Assembly: GCA_944385095.1 (NCBI GenBank)
Contig: CALWVS010000004.1
Location: forward strand, 1-64,000
DNA: 64,000 bases
Reading direction: 5' to 3'
From: an uncultured Oscillospiraceae bacterium
GTDB lineage: Bacteria; Bacillota; Clostridia; Oscillospirales; Oscillospiraceae
Shown: positions 46,142-55,296 of the stretch, piece by piece
Numbering within the stretch: the stretch's first letter is position 1
How the letters are laid out: each line of letters starts with the position of its first letter
Position numbers and translations under genes: made by a program
The notes under the pieces: model-generated
Databases searched by the model: none
What the model was told of the DNA's origin: nothing
The model's input: the letters and a program-made list of their open reading frames with translations, nothing else

Positions 46142-49100
46142 ATGATGGAAGTTCAGTGGGATTTACTTGAGTCTTTGGATGAAATGGCTTATGTGGTAGA
46201 TATGGACACCAGAGAAGTCATCTTCATCAATGCCAATCTCCGTGATGCTTTGGGGTTTCAATCTAAACAGGATTATCAAGGAAGAGCCTGTTGTGAGCTA
46301 TTCCATCGTACTTGTTCCACATGTGGACTGTGCACCTCTGACACATGGAAACCAAACTGTATTCAGACAAAACACCCTATCTTTTCCTATGGAAACCATC
46401 ACTATATGATAAAGGATGGTTTTATTCTGCGCAATGGCAAGCGCTATCTTTTGGAAGTTGCCATCTGTTTGGATCAGGTGATACCTCCCTCTGACACCAC
46501 CTCCAGTCATGGCGATGAAACACTCATTTGTTCATGTCTGCAATCCATCTTCTCCACTACCTCCGCTCAGGAAGGGCTGGAACGGCTTCTGTCTTTTATT
46601 GGGGAACACTTTTCCTGTGACCGAGTTTACATATTTGAGATGAACTCTATCAATGGAGTGGACAACACCTATGAATGGTGTGCCCCTGGGGTTATTCCAC
46701 AAAAAGAACTGCTTCAGAATGAGCCTTTTGAAACGGTACAGTGGTGGTTTGAACTGTTTGATGAAAACGAAATGGTAATCATTGATGATGTTGAAACCAT
46801 CCGAATGGAGCAGCCACTGGTCTATGCCATGCTGAAACCCCAAAATATCCACTCTATGATTGCAGGTCCCATTCGTTCTGAACATGACATTACTGGATTT
46901 TTGGGTGTAGATAATCCTGATCCTAACAGGTTATCTGCACTACACTCTCTCTTTCAGGTCCTTGGCTACTTTGTTTCCTCCTTATTGAAGCAGCGTGACC
47001 TGCTTTGCCGTCTCAATGAATTGAGTGTTCATGACCCCCTTACTGGCGTTTACAACCGGAATGCCCTTTCCGATTTTTACACCATTGATATGTCCCTATC
47101 CTGTATTGGTATCATTTATTGTAATATATCTGGCATCAAATATATCAATGATACCCTTGGTCATGCAGCTGGAGACACGTTGATTCTCCATTGCTGTCGG
47201 CTGATTCAAAATGTAGTCAGTTATGGAGATGTCTATCGGATTGGAGGCGATGAATTTATTGTCATATGCCCAAACATTCCAGAAGACATTTTATTGGACA
47301 AAGTACAAAAATTAAAATATGCAATTACACAAGAAGATAACCACATCGCTGTAGGCTACACTTGGTCTGACCAGCACCCTATGTTGATTCAAAAACTGAT
47401 TAGCCTTGCAGATCGGGTGATGTATGAAGATAAACAGGATTACTACCTCAGTCATAGCATTGTTCAAACACTGCAAACTGCCCACCAAAAAGCCCACCCT
47501 AATGGTCATCCCAATAACACATCCGCTTTTTGGAATTATCTGCACAACAATTATTACAATCCTGAAACCATCTTCCGCTCCATCACACTTTCTGACACAT
47601 TCCATTTTATTTTCTTTGGAGACTTGAAAACCAATCATTACTATATTTCCGATAATCTGCGCGACACCTTCGGTTTTTCTGACAACACAATCTCCTTTTT
47701 CCCAACCGAATGGGAAAAAAGGATTGCAACAGAGGCACATCGTGCCCTGTTCCGTCAGGATATAGCTCAAATCATGCAGGAACACCGTACCACACATGAT
47801 TTACGCTATCAAGTTCAGGATGTAGAGGGACGCACCTACTGGGTCCACTCCTGTGGAATTATAGAATGGAACGACGACCACAATGTACCTCGTTTTTTCT
47901 CTGGCAGTATCACAGCACAAAATGATGCCTTCACTGTGGACCCTGTGACTAATTTCTTTGGTGAACATGCAGCGTTGACCAAACTGATGGAATTACAGGA
48001 ACAGGAGCAGGAATCCATCTTGATTGTATTCAGTTTAAACAGTTTTACCGAAATCAACAAAACAAAGGGACGCTACCTGGGGAATCTGCTTTTGCAGTCC
48101 ATCTCTTCCCGTTTGACGCGGCATTTCACCTTCCCCTTCTATCGGTTAGATGGGGTACGCTTTATGACCATCCTCCCTGACAACGATTTTGAATCCTGTC
48201 AGCAATGCATGGAAGACATCCGCTCAGTGGTTGAACAGGAATACCATATCAATGAAATCCCTGTCCATCATCCCTGCTCTTTTGGTGTGCTCTCCTTTCC
48301 CAATGCAGTGGATACTGCCCAAAGCATTATAGAGCACGCGATTTTATTGATTTCTGCCGCCAAGGAATCCCTGGATGAGCCATACCTCATCTACTCCCCC
48401 TACCATGTTGACCAACTCAAATATACCGCAGAATTATCGCTTGCCTTGAATCAGGATGTCTTTGAAGGTATGCGTCATTTCCGTATTGTAATCCAACCCA
48501 TTGTGGATATCAAAAGTGGTATGCCTGTCGGTGGTGAGGTACTGTTGCGCTGGCGGTATCAGGGTAAGGACATCTCTCCTGGCACCTTTGTTCCTCTGTT
48601 GGAAAAAGGAAATGCCATTCGCCCTGTGGGCAAGTGGGTCTTTGAGCAGACAGTACGCAGTGTAGGGCGTCTGATTTCCTATATGCCTGACATGTTTTTA
48701 AGCTTCAATGTAAGTTACTTCCAAATTATGGACAATGAATTTACTGAGTTTATGAGTGAAACATTAGAGAAATATGGGGTGGACGGCTCTCATCTGGTAG
48801 CAGAACTGACAGAAACGCACTACAAGGAAGACCCCCATATGTTGCAATACTTTGTCAGTGAATGCAGCATGTTGGGCATCCGTGTTGCACTGGACGACTT
48901 TGGGAATGGTTATTCCTCCCTTGGCTTACTTCTCAAATACCCCTCCAGCATTATTAAACTGGATCGCACCCTTTTGATGGAGATGTCTGACTCTGAGGAA
49001 AAAAAGAATTTTATTTCCACCATTGTCTATGCCTGCCACAAATTTGGAAAGCGGGTCTGCATGGAAGGGGTGGAAACATTTGATGAACATATGATGATTG

Positions 49101-49207
49101 AGGAATCTGGCTGTGACCTGGTGCAAGGGCATTTTCACTACCCTCCAATGGAAACCTGTGACCTTTATCATTTACTCAGTCAAATGCCATCAGATGAAAA
49201 CAACTAA
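46142..49207 (+). CDS. PAS-GAF-GGDEF-PAS-GGDEF-EAL c-di-GMP signalling protein
   Basis: A 1021-residue paralogue of the protein at 1623, with an extra N-terminal PAS domain (about 1-110) carrying a Cys-rich insert (CCELFHRTCSTCGLC). GAF follows (about 125-285), then a GGDEF domain with the intact signature RIGGDEFIVI, PAS (about 475-600), a degenerate GGDEF (RLDGVRF) and EAL (about 765-1015). The EAL domain retains GGEVLLRW, FNVSYFQI, AELTETH, DDFGNGYSSLG and GVETFDE, so hydrolysis is expected; the first GGDEF may make c-di-GMP or bind GTP as a regulator. ATG 46142 is well spaced from AAAGAGG, unlike ATG 46136. mrnC starts 9 nt after its stop. Confidence 0.9.
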   Translation: MMEVQWDLLESLDEMAYVVDMDTREVIFINANLRDALGFQSKQDYQGRACCELFHRTCSTCGLCTSDTWKPNCIQTKHPIFSYGNHHYMIKDGFILRNGKRYLLEVAICLDQVIPPSDTTSSHGDETLICSCLQSIFSTTSAQEGLERLLSFIGEHFSCDRVYIFEMNSINGVDNTYEWCAPGVIPQKELLQNEPFETVQWWFELFDENEMVIIDDVETIRMEQPLVYAMLKPQNIHSMIAGPIRSEHDITGFLGVDNPDPNRLSALHSLFQVLGYFVSSLLKQRDLLCRLNELSVHDPLTGVYNRNALSDFYTIDMSLSCIGIIYCNISGIKYINDTLGHAAGDTLILHCCRLIQNVVSYGDVYRIGGDEFIVICPNIPEDILLDKVQKLKYAITQEDNHIAVGYTWSDQHPMLIQKLISLADRVMYEDKQDYYLSHSIVQTLQTAHQKAHPNGHPNNTSAFWNYLHNNYYNPETIFRSITLSDTFHFIFFGDLKTNHYYISDNLRDTFGFSDNTISFFPTEWEKRIATEAHRALFRQDIAQIMQEHRTTHDLRYQVQDVEGRTYWVHSCGIIEWNDDHNVPRFFSGSITAQNDAFTVDPVTNFFGEHAALTKLMELQEQEQESILIVFSLNSFTEINKTKGRYLGNLLLQSISSRLTRHFTFPFYRLDGVRFMTILPDNDFESCQQCMEDIRSVVEQEYHINEIPVHHPCSFGVLSFPNAVDTAQSIIEHAILLISAAKESLDEPYLIYSPYHVDQLKYTAELSLALNQDVFEGMRHFRIVIQPIVDIKSGMPVGGEVLLRWRYQGKDISPGTFVPLLEKGNAIRPVGKWVFEQTVRSVGRLISYMPDMFLSFNVSYFQIMDNEFTEFMSETLEKYGVDGSHLVAELTETHYKEDPHMLQYFVSECSMLGIRVALDDFGNGYSSLGLLLKYPSSIIKLDRTLLMEMSDSEEKKNFISTIVYACHKFGKRVCMEGVETFDEHMMIEESGCDLVQGHFHYPPMETCDLYHLLSQMPSDENN

Positions 49208-49216
49208 GAGGTTTTT

Positions 49217-49621
49217 ATGGATTACTTTCACTTATCAATGGACCGAGAGACTCTTCTTAATATGAGCAGTTTAGGACTTGCCCACTTAGGGGACAGTGTA
49301 TATGAGGTGATGATTCGTTCTTGGCTGTGTCTACAGGGAAAGACACGTCCAAAAGACCTGCACCGCACCACAGTTGCCTATGTCTCTGCCCCTGCCCAAG
49401 CAGCAGCTATGGAGCGTCTGCTCCCTCTGCTTTCTGAGGAAGAACAGGACGTCTATCGCAGGGGACGCAATACCGCTCCCCACTCTGTCCCCAAAGCTGC
49501 CACCCGTAGTCAGTATCAGTCGGCTACTGGTTTTGAAGCCCTCTGGGGATGGCTCTATTTGCAGGGACGCACCCAGAGACTCAATGAATTATTTACTTTT
49601 TTAATGAATTCCAATCCATGA
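49217..49621 (+). CDS. mrnC: Mini-ribonuclease III
   Basis: A 134-residue RNase III-type catalytic domain without a dsRNA-binding domain. It is known in Firmicutes to mature 23S rRNA ends. The signature is shifted from normal RNase III as expected: LGLAHLGDSVYEVMIR near residues 19-34, RTTVAYVSAPAQA, RGRNTAPHSVPKAA, YQSATGFEALWGWLYL. It lies between the c-di-GMP gene (9 nt) and rqcH (9 nt) on one transcript. Full RNase III is also present at 59495. Confidence 0.95.
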   Translation: MDYFHLSMDRETLLNMSSLGLAHLGDSVYEVMIRSWLCLQGKTRPKDLHRTTVAYVSAPAQAAAMERLLPLLSEEEQDVYRRGRNTAPHSVPKAATRSQYQSATGFEALWGWLYLQGRTQRLNELFTFLMNSNP

Positions 49622-49630
49622 GGTATTGCT

Positions 49631-51406
49631 ATGCCACTTGATGCACTCTGTTTGTCTGGGCTTGTACATGAATTAAGCCAGACGGTTACCAATACAAAAA
49701 TTGATAAAATCTATCAGCCAGCACGAGATGAAATCGTGCTGGCTCTGCGCAGTCCCACCAGAGGCTCTGTCAAATTGCTGCTCTCAGCCAATCCCAATCA
49801 CCCTCGCGCCCAGCTCACACAGTTAACCCGTGAAAATCCAGATACCCCTCCCATGTTCTGTATGCTTTTGCGTAAGCATCTGTCAGGAGGCAAAATTCTC
49901 TCTGTTTCACAGCCCCCTCTGGAACGTGTGGTTTCTTTTGAACTGGAAACGCTCAACGAACTGGGGGACAGAGTGAAACGGACACTGGTACTGGAAGCCA
50001 TTGGGCGGCGTTCCAATTTGCTGCTATTGGATGAACACAACAGAATTCTGGACTGTTTGCGACGGGTGGAATCCAACCTTGGTGCTTCCAATCCACAGCG
50101 CACCCTGCTGCCTGGATTGTTTTATCACCTGCCACCACAACAGGAAAAACAGAACCCATTCACACAATCTTCCCAACAGCTTCAGGAACTTTTGGATGCT
50201 GCCCCTGAAGAAGTGCAGATTGACCAATGGTTACTGGATACCTTTGGCGGTCTCTCTCCTCTGATTTGTCGTGAACTTGCCTTTCAGGCTGGCGGTGCCA
50301 CTGATGTCCGTCTCCATCTACTCAGTTCAGAGGGCAAACAACGGCTCCTATCTTCTCTGGAATCACTGCTGCACAATGTCTCTGCCCATCAACTCACCCC
50401 TACCCTGCTGCTGCGTGAAGACGCTCCCTATGATTTCACCTTTTTACCCATCTATCAATATGGGCAGAAGGTAACGCTCAAAACCTATCCAGATTTTTCT
50501 TCTCTCCTTGACCGGTTTTATGAACAGCGAGAACAGTTGGAGCGTGCCAAACAGAAAGGGCAGGACTTAATCCGCTCTGTGACCACTGCAAGAGACCGGA
50601 CTGCACGCAAAATTGCCAATCAGGAAAAAGAACTGGCTGCCACCCAAAACCGTGACCGCCTGCGTGAACTGGGTGATATCATCACCTCCAATTTCTATCA
50701 GCTCAAGCGTGGGATGCACACCTTCCATACAGTAGATTTCTACGACCCAGAGGGCAAAGAAATTGATATTTCCCTAGACCCTCTGTTGACACCCCAACAA
50801 AATGCGGCCAAGTACTACAAGGATTATAACCGTGCCAAAACGGCTGAAACCATGCTGACACAACAGTTGGAAAAAGGTCGCAAAGAACTGGACTATCTAA
50901 ACAGCGTTTTGGAGTCCATCACTTTGGCAGAAGGGGAAAAGGATTTACAGGAAATCCGTCAGGAATTGACAGATACAGGCTACCTGCGCAGACAGAGCAA
51001 GGGAAAAGGACGGGAAAAGCGGGTTGTCTCCAAACCCATGGAATTTCGCTCCACTGCCGGATTGCGCATTTCTGTTGGTAAAAACAACACCCAAAACGAC
51101 CTTTTAACCTGTAAACAGGCATCTAAATATGACATCTGGTTCCACACACAAAAAATTCATGGCTCCCATGTGATTCTCTGGACAGATGGAACAGACCCTG
51201 ATGTCCAAAGCCTTCAGGAAGCCGCCTGTCTGGCTGCATGGTTTTCTCAGGGACGTGGTTCTGGCAAAATTCCAGTGGACTATACCCCTGTTCGTTATGT
51301 AAAGAAGCCAAATGGTGCCCGCCCTGGTATGGTCATTTATACCACCTATGAAACTGCCTGGGTTACACCAACAGAGGATTTAGTCAAACGCCTTCGTGTG
51401 CATTGA
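49631..51406 (+). CDS. rqcH: RqcH (NFACT family) ribosome quality-control factor
   Basis: A 591-residue NFACT protein. In B. subtilis RqcH binds peptidyl-tRNA-blocked 50S subunits and adds C-terminal alanine tails that mark the stalled peptide for degradation. The NFACT-N domain (about 1-180: LSGLVHELSQTV, MFCMLLRKHLSGGKI, LEAIGRRSNLLLLD), a central HhH and coiled-coil region (about 270-440, ATAEKELAATQNRDRL-like charged helices) and the NFACT-R domain (about 455-560: SKYDIWFHTQKIHGSHVIL) are in order. Older annotations call such proteins fibronectin-binding (FbpA). Third gene of the EAL-mrnC-rqcH operon. Confidence 0.93.
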   Translation: MPLDALCLSGLVHELSQTVTNTKIDKIYQPARDEIVLALRSPTRGSVKLLLSANPNHPRAQLTQLTRENPDTPPMFCMLLRKHLSGGKILSVSQPPLERVVSFELETLNELGDRVKRTLVLEAIGRRSNLLLLDEHNRILDCLRRVESNLGASNPQRTLLPGLFYHLPPQQEKQNPFTQSSQQLQELLDAAPEEVQIDQWLLDTFGGLSPLICRELAFQAGGATDVRLHLLSSEGKQRLLSSLESLLHNVSAHQLTPTLLLREDAPYDFTFLPIYQYGQKVTLKTYPDFSSLLDRFYEQREQLERAKQKGQDLIRSVTTARDRTARKIANQEKELAATQNRDRLRELGDIITSNFYQLKRGMHTFHTVDFYDPEGKEIDISLDPLLTPQQNAAKYYKDYNRAKTAETMLTQQLEKGRKELDYLNSVLESITLAEGEKDLQEIRQELTDTGYLRRQSKGKGREKRVVSKPMEFRSTAGLRISVGKNNTQNDLLTCKQASKYDIWFHTQKIHGSHVILWTDGTDPDVQSLQEAACLAAWFSQGRGSGKIPVDYTPVRYVKKPNGARPGMVIYTTYETAWVTPTEDLVKRLRVH

Positions 51407-51419
51407 ACTACCCAAAAAT

Positions 51420-51459
51420 AGAACGGTGCGTTCTTATAGAGAACGCACCGTTCTGTTTT
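51420..51459. terminator. Bidirectional terminator after rqcH
   Basis: AGAACGGTGCGTTC (51420-51433) pairs with GAACGCACCGTTCT (51441-51454), then GTTTTG; it also lies just beyond the convergent gene's stop. Confidence 0.85.
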
Positions 51460-51476
51460 GTACTCTATTCTGTTTA

Positions 51477-52343
51477 TCAGCCACAATCCAGTGCCAGTCC
51501 ACGGAAAATCATTGCAGTTTTGTATAGGTAAACCAGTTTCATAATCCCAATTACAATGATTGCAATAGCCGCCACCAACAAAGCCAAAAAACCAAGGATT
51601 GGAAGAATCAGCACAACCAGAATACTGCAAATTAACGCAATCATACATCCAATATTGCATTTCCAAAGGACTTTCCACTTGTTCGCCAGCTCATAATCTA
51701 CTCTGTAGTGATAGAGTGTTGCAGCATGTGCATTAAACTCATAATATTGCCCAACCAGTGCAACAACCAAAAGTGGGATGGTAAGAAGCAAGGGCAATAT
51801 CAGTGTTTCTGCTACACTAATAATAACTATCACCAAGATACTCAAAACTGCGGATATAATGGAGTAAAAACCAGCCTTACGGTATTGTCTTTCTTGTGAA
51901 GACAGTTTTAGCAAAACAAAACCATACGCAAAGGCACTTATAGAAGCCAAAATCTCTCCAAACAAATAGATTCCCGGTGCAAGGTTGGCTATATTTTCAT
52001 TGCTCAAAATATTGGCAATACCAGAGGGAACAAACAGCCAGAACAAAATCCACAACCATTTCCCCAAAAAGGGGGCTTTTTCTATCATTTCCTGACTTCT
52101 ATTCTGTTGCAGCTCCATTTTTTTCTTTCTAATTTCCGGCTGTTGGTGGCACATCCGTAAAATTCCACAATTTTCCTTGAAACCGCAGGTATCACAGCTT
52201 TCATGCCCCTTCTTTTGACAGCACTGAGCCAGTTCACACTCTCCAGCGAATGTCCGACCAGGTCCAGTCTTACAACCTGGACAGCCTAGAGCCTCTTTCT
52301 GTGTACACTCTGTACAGGATTTTCCACAATAAGTGTTAGACAT
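51477..52343 (-). CDS. DUF3795-like Cys-rich protein with membrane domain
   Basis: A 288-residue protein of two parts. The first 65 residues hold about 13 cysteines in pairs (YCGKSCTECTQK, GCPGCKTG, CELAQCCQKKG, CDTCGFKENC), resembling the DUF3795 zinc or iron-sulfur type. After a charged helix come about five or six membrane segments (residues 95-280). Function is unknown; the cysteine cluster would face the cytoplasm and may sense metal or redox state. ATG 52343 precedes the conserved cysteines and has GGGAGG upstream. Confidence 0.75.
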   Translation of the reverse strand: MSNTYCGKSCTECTQKEALGCPGCKTGPGRTFAGECELAQCCQKKGHESCDTCGFKENCGILRMCHQQPEIRKKKMELQQNRSQEMIEKAPFLGKWLWILFWLFVPSGIANILSNENIANLAPGIYLFGEILASISAFAYGFVLLKLSSQERQYRKAGFYSIISAVLSILVIVIISVAETLILPLLLTIPLLVVALVGQYYEFNAHAATLYHYRVDYELANKWKVLWKCNIGCMIALICSILVVLILPILGFLALLVAAIAIIVIGIMKLVYLYKTAMIFRGLALDCG

Positions 52344-52449
52344 AAACTTACCTCCCTTTTCTCTGATTTCAGATTGTTTCTTAACCGCTTACAAATTCTA
52401 ATCCATTCCCAGTTAAAATTTCCCTATGTTTCGTTCTCCTTTGACACAG

Positions 52450-52547
52450 TTCGACAAAATATTCCCTGTTTTTTCCCTGATATTCCCTAATCTGTCGAAA
52501 CAGGTCGAACGGTTTTTCTTTTCTTTTTCGGCTGTATCTCCTATAAT
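52450..52547 (+). promoter_or_regulatory. Promoter with three candidate Spo0A boxes
   Basis: TTCGACA (52450-52456, the reverse of TGTCGAA), TGTCGAA (52493-52499) and GGTCGAA (52503-52509) match the Spo0A box. The last two are direct repeats 10 bp apart, at about -61 and -51 of a promoter with TATAAT at 52542-52547 and no good -35. This is the usual arrangement of Spo0A-activated SigA promoters. Confidence 0.65.
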
Positions 52548-52578
52548 GTGGTCAATTCATGTGAAGGAGAACACGTTT

Positions 52579-52848
52579 ATGCGAGAATTGAAACTAGATA
52601 CCCGCTCCTGTCAGGATGAACAGGGAACCCTACATATTTTCCACTACTTTGTTCTGATTGAACTCTCTGACCTGTTTGGGAGCTGTACAGAGCAATATGG
52701 AATCCGTATTACAGAAGAACAGGGGGACACGGCATCCATTGCAAATATTACCTCTGATATTACAAGAATCCACGCCTTGCTCACCTTGCTGTCTGAACAT
52801 TGTGTGGGTCCAACTGGTCTTGCTGATGTGGTTGCAGACTGGCTATAA
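52579..52848 (+). CDS. Small DUF6514-like protein
   Basis: An 89-residue soluble protein: short beta-rich start (MRELKLDTRSCQDEQGTLHIFHYFVLIE), the central YGIRITEEQGDTASIANITSD, and a helical end (RIHALLTLLSEHCVGPTGLADVVADWL). The pattern resembles the small DUF6514 family of Clostridia; assignment is from memory and uncertain. ATG 52579 follows AAGGAGAA at about 10 nt; the longer frame to 52426 runs through the promoter. Control by Spo0A is suggested by the boxes upstream. Confidence 0.7.
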   Translation: MRELKLDTRSCQDEQGTLHIFHYFVLIELSDLFGSCTEQYGIRITEEQGDTASIANITSDITRIHALLTLLSEHCVGPTGLADVVADWL

Positions 52849-52884
52849 CCTCTGCACCATACAATAGAATCCCTGTAAAAGTCA

Positions 52885-52934
52885 AAACTACCAACAAAAA
52901 GTGACTATGTTCTCACTTTCTGCTGGTAGTTTCA
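52885..52934 (+). terminator. Terminator of the DUF6514-like gene
   Basis: Imperfect stem AAACTACCA..AAAGTGA with TCACTTT..TGGTAGTTT, short T-run; the A-rich left flank would also allow use by a minus-strand transcript. Confidence 0.65.
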
Positions 52935-52976
52935 TTCTAATTCAAGGTAATTCAAAAAGCGGGGCAAACTCCATAC

Positions 52977-53552
52977 CTATCCCGCTTCCTGTAAGGCAGA
53001 TACAATACTCTGCTCTTTTGCCTGCATAGCTTCCAACGTTTTGGAAAGCAAGGTATCCAAGTCCCAATCCAACAGCTTTGCCCCAGTTTCAATGACCTCT
53101 CTGGAACAGCCTGCTGCAAATTTTTTGTCCTTAAACTTCTTTTTCAGGGATTTTAATTCCATATCTGAGACAGATTTTGAAGGTCTCATCAGAGCTGCCG
53201 CCCCAATTAAACCAGTCAGTTCATCCACTGCAAACAGCACCCGCTCCATTTCATGCTCCGGTTGAATGTCTGTGTGGTGTCCCCATCCATGGCTGACCAC
53301 TGCACGGATAAGCTTTTCTTCTGCTTCAGCCTGTCTCAGCAATTCCTGTGCTTTGATGCAGTGCTCCTCTGGCCACTTCTCATAGTCAATATCATGGAGC
53401 AGCCCTACAAGGCTCCAAAATTCCTGCTCAGTTCCATACCCCAGCTCCTGTGCAAACCAGCCCATCACCTGTTCCACCGTCACACCATGCTGTAAATGAA
53501 ATGGCTCCTCATTGTACTGTTTTAAAAGCTGCCAAGCCTCGTCCCTTGTCAT
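52977..53552 (-). CDS. HD-domain protein (predicted phosphohydrolase)
   Basis: A 191-residue HD-superfamily protein. Metal-site residues are visible: QHGVTVEQVM with its His, the central LVGLLHDIDYEKWPEEH (HD motif about residues 52-53), and VSHGWGHHTD with further His residues. Similar small HD proteins are predicted hydrolases of nucleotides or other phosphate esters; the substrate is unknown. It starts 18 nt after the DegV gene stop on the same strand, so it is probably co-transcribed with it. Confidence 0.85.
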   Translation of the reverse strand: MTRDEAWQLLKQYNEEPFHLQHGVTVEQVMGWFAQELGYGTEQEFWSLVGLLHDIDYEKWPEEHCIKAQELLRQAEAEEKLIRAVVSHGWGHHTDIQPEHEMERVLFAVDELTGLIGAAALMRPSKSVSDMELKSLKKKFKDKKFAAGCSREVIETGAKLLDWDLDTLLSKTLEAMQAKEQSIVSALQEAG

Positions 53553-53570
53553 GTCTCTTTTTCCTCCCAG

Positions 53571-54407
53571 TTAGTATGCTACTACAACACCGCCATCGTT
53601 GGCATAGACGGATGTAATGCCACCAGCTTCCAGAATATGAATCTGACCTACCTGACATTTTGCCTCAATTTGCTGTTTCACCAAAAACGCCCGGTCCAGA
53701 CAGTTACAGTGACAGATTGCCACGGTACGTCCCACATGATTGGGGTCTGCTGCAATCTTGTCTACCAGCTTACTAAGTGCCTGTTTCATAGACAGTGCCT
53801 GACCAATCTTGTAAATTTCCCCTTCTGATGTGGCTCCCATCAACAGTTTAATTTTCAAAGCACCTGTCACAACTGCCTGCAATCTGGTAAGGCGACCATT
53901 TTTCCGTAAGTTTTCCAAGGAATCCAATACAAACATAGTCTGCATCTGAAAAATAAACTGTTCTACCTCTCGTACTACCTTTTTGAATGGCATCCCAGTA
54001 GAAGCCAATTCCCGAATTTTCATAGCAACCAATACTTCACCAGAGGATGCAGAACAGGAGTTAAAGACATGTATATTCAGTTCTGGATTGTCCTCCTCCA
54101 GTAATACTCTTGCCTGTTCTGCACAGTTATGGGAACCGCTGAGCAGTGCCGAGAGTGTGACCACATAAATATCCTCTGCGCCATTTCGATAGGCATCCAG
54201 ATAATTTTGGGGAGATGGGCAGGCGGTGGACGGAGCACTTTCACTTTGCTTCATAGACCAAAGCAAATCCGCCTGGTCAAAGGTGTCATCATCTACAAAC
54301 ACGCTCCCATTGGAGCGAATGGTCAATGGGACCTTAATAAAACAGGGATCGTTCTTCATTTGAGCGCTCAAATCGCAGCAGCTATCCACTATAATTTTAA
54401 AACTCAT
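53571..54407 (-). CDS. DegV-family fatty-acid-binding protein
   Basis: About 278 residues. The DegV/EDD fold begins MSFKIIVDSCCDLSAQ and contains the family segments TACPSPQNYLDAY, VTLSALLSGSHNCAE and VLDSLENLRKNGRLTR. DegV proteins such as FakB bind fatty acids and present them to the kinase FakA for phosphorylation, feeding PlsX/PlsY; fakA is not nearby, while plsX is in the window at 60595. Start ATG 54407 has GGAGAT 7 nt before it; the upstream TTG at 54422 overlaps that site. Confidence 0.9.
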   Translation of the reverse strand: MSFKIIVDSCCDLSAQMKNDPCFIKVPLTIRSNGSVFVDDDTFDQADLLWSMKQSESAPSTACPSPQNYLDAYRNGAEDIYVVTLSALLSGSHNCAEQARVLLEEDNPELNIHVFNSCSASSGEVLVAMKIRELASTGMPFKKVVREVEQFIFQMQTMFVLDSLENLRKNGRLTRLQAVVTGALKIKLLMGATSEGEIYKIGQALSMKQALSKLVDKIAADPNHVGRTVAICHCNCLDRAFLVKQQIEAKCQVGQIHILEAGGITSVYANDGGVVVAY

Positions 54408-54447
54408 GATGTTCATCTCCAAGTCTCATTGATTTTGTATATGGCAC

Positions 54448-55218
54448 TTATACAGGTTCTCTGCCCAGAGGCTCTCCCAACTCCTCCTCTAACTCACGAA
54501 GCAGTTTTTGGTCCTGTTTGGATGAAAGATCCAACTTTTCATATAAATCTGGTCTGCGTTGGTAGGTTCTTAAAATCCCCTGTTTCCGTCTCCACTTCTC
54601 TACATTGGCGTGGTGCCCAGATAGTAAAATAGGTGGAACCGCGCGGTCGTGCCAGATTTCCGGTCTTGAATACTGTGGTGCTTCTAACATTCCATTCCAA
54701 TGGCTTTCATTTTCATAACAGGATGGGTCTGACAAAACGCCAGGAACCAGACGGCACACTGCGTCTGCCACTGCCATGGCTGGGATTTCTCCTCCTGTCA
54801 TCACAAAATCCCCAATGGAAATTTCCTCATCTACACACTCATCAATAAACCGCTGGTCCACTCCCTCGTAGTGACCACAGACCAGAATGAGATTAGAATA
54901 GTCCGCCTTTAGACGTTTGGCGTCTTCCTGTGTAAAGGTTTTTCCAGCTGGTGAAAGGTAGATGGTGTGAACATGTTCCCCCACCTCATCACAGATATGT
55001 TTCCAACAGTGGTAGAGAGGGTCAGCCTGCATCACTGCACCTCTGCCACCTCCATAGGGATAGTCATCCACCTGTTTTTGTTTATTTTTGGTATAATCCC
55101 GAATCTGATGGCAGTTAATTCGAATATATCCACGCTCCTGTCCTCGCCCTAAAATGGATTCACAGAGCATATCCCCCACTACATCAGGAAAGAGGGTCAT
55201 AATATCAATCTGGTACAT
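54448..55218 (-). CDS. trmD: tRNA (guanine37-N1)-methyltransferase
   Basis: SPOUT-class enzyme using S-adenosylmethionine to methylate G37 of tRNAs, preventing frameshifts. The trefoil-knot binding region is seen in LILVCGHYEGVDQRFID and ISIGDFVMTGGEIPAMA, with DYPYGGGRGAVMQ before and HWNGMLEAPQYSRP after. At 256 residues it is normal. In many bacteria trmD sits with rpsP, rimM and rplS; here those are missing and it precedes degV and the HD gene. Confidence 0.96.
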   Translation of the reverse strand: MYQIDIMTLFPDVVGDMLCESILGRGQERGYIRINCHQIRDYTKNKQKQVDDYPYGGGRGAVMQADPLYHCWKHICDEVGEHVHTIYLSPAGKTFTQEDAKRLKADYSNLILVCGHYEGVDQRFIDECVDEEISIGDFVMTGGEIPAMAVADAVCRLVPGVLSDPSCYENESHWNGMLEAPQYSRPEIWHDRAVPPILLSGHHANVEKWRRKQGILRTYQRRPDLYEKLDLSSKQDQKLLRELEEELGEPLGREPV

Positions 55219-55296
55219 GGTTTTTGTTCCTCTCTATTCTTACATCACATTTATTATACGAAATTTTAAGCTGTTTTTCAATGGATACACCAAAGT

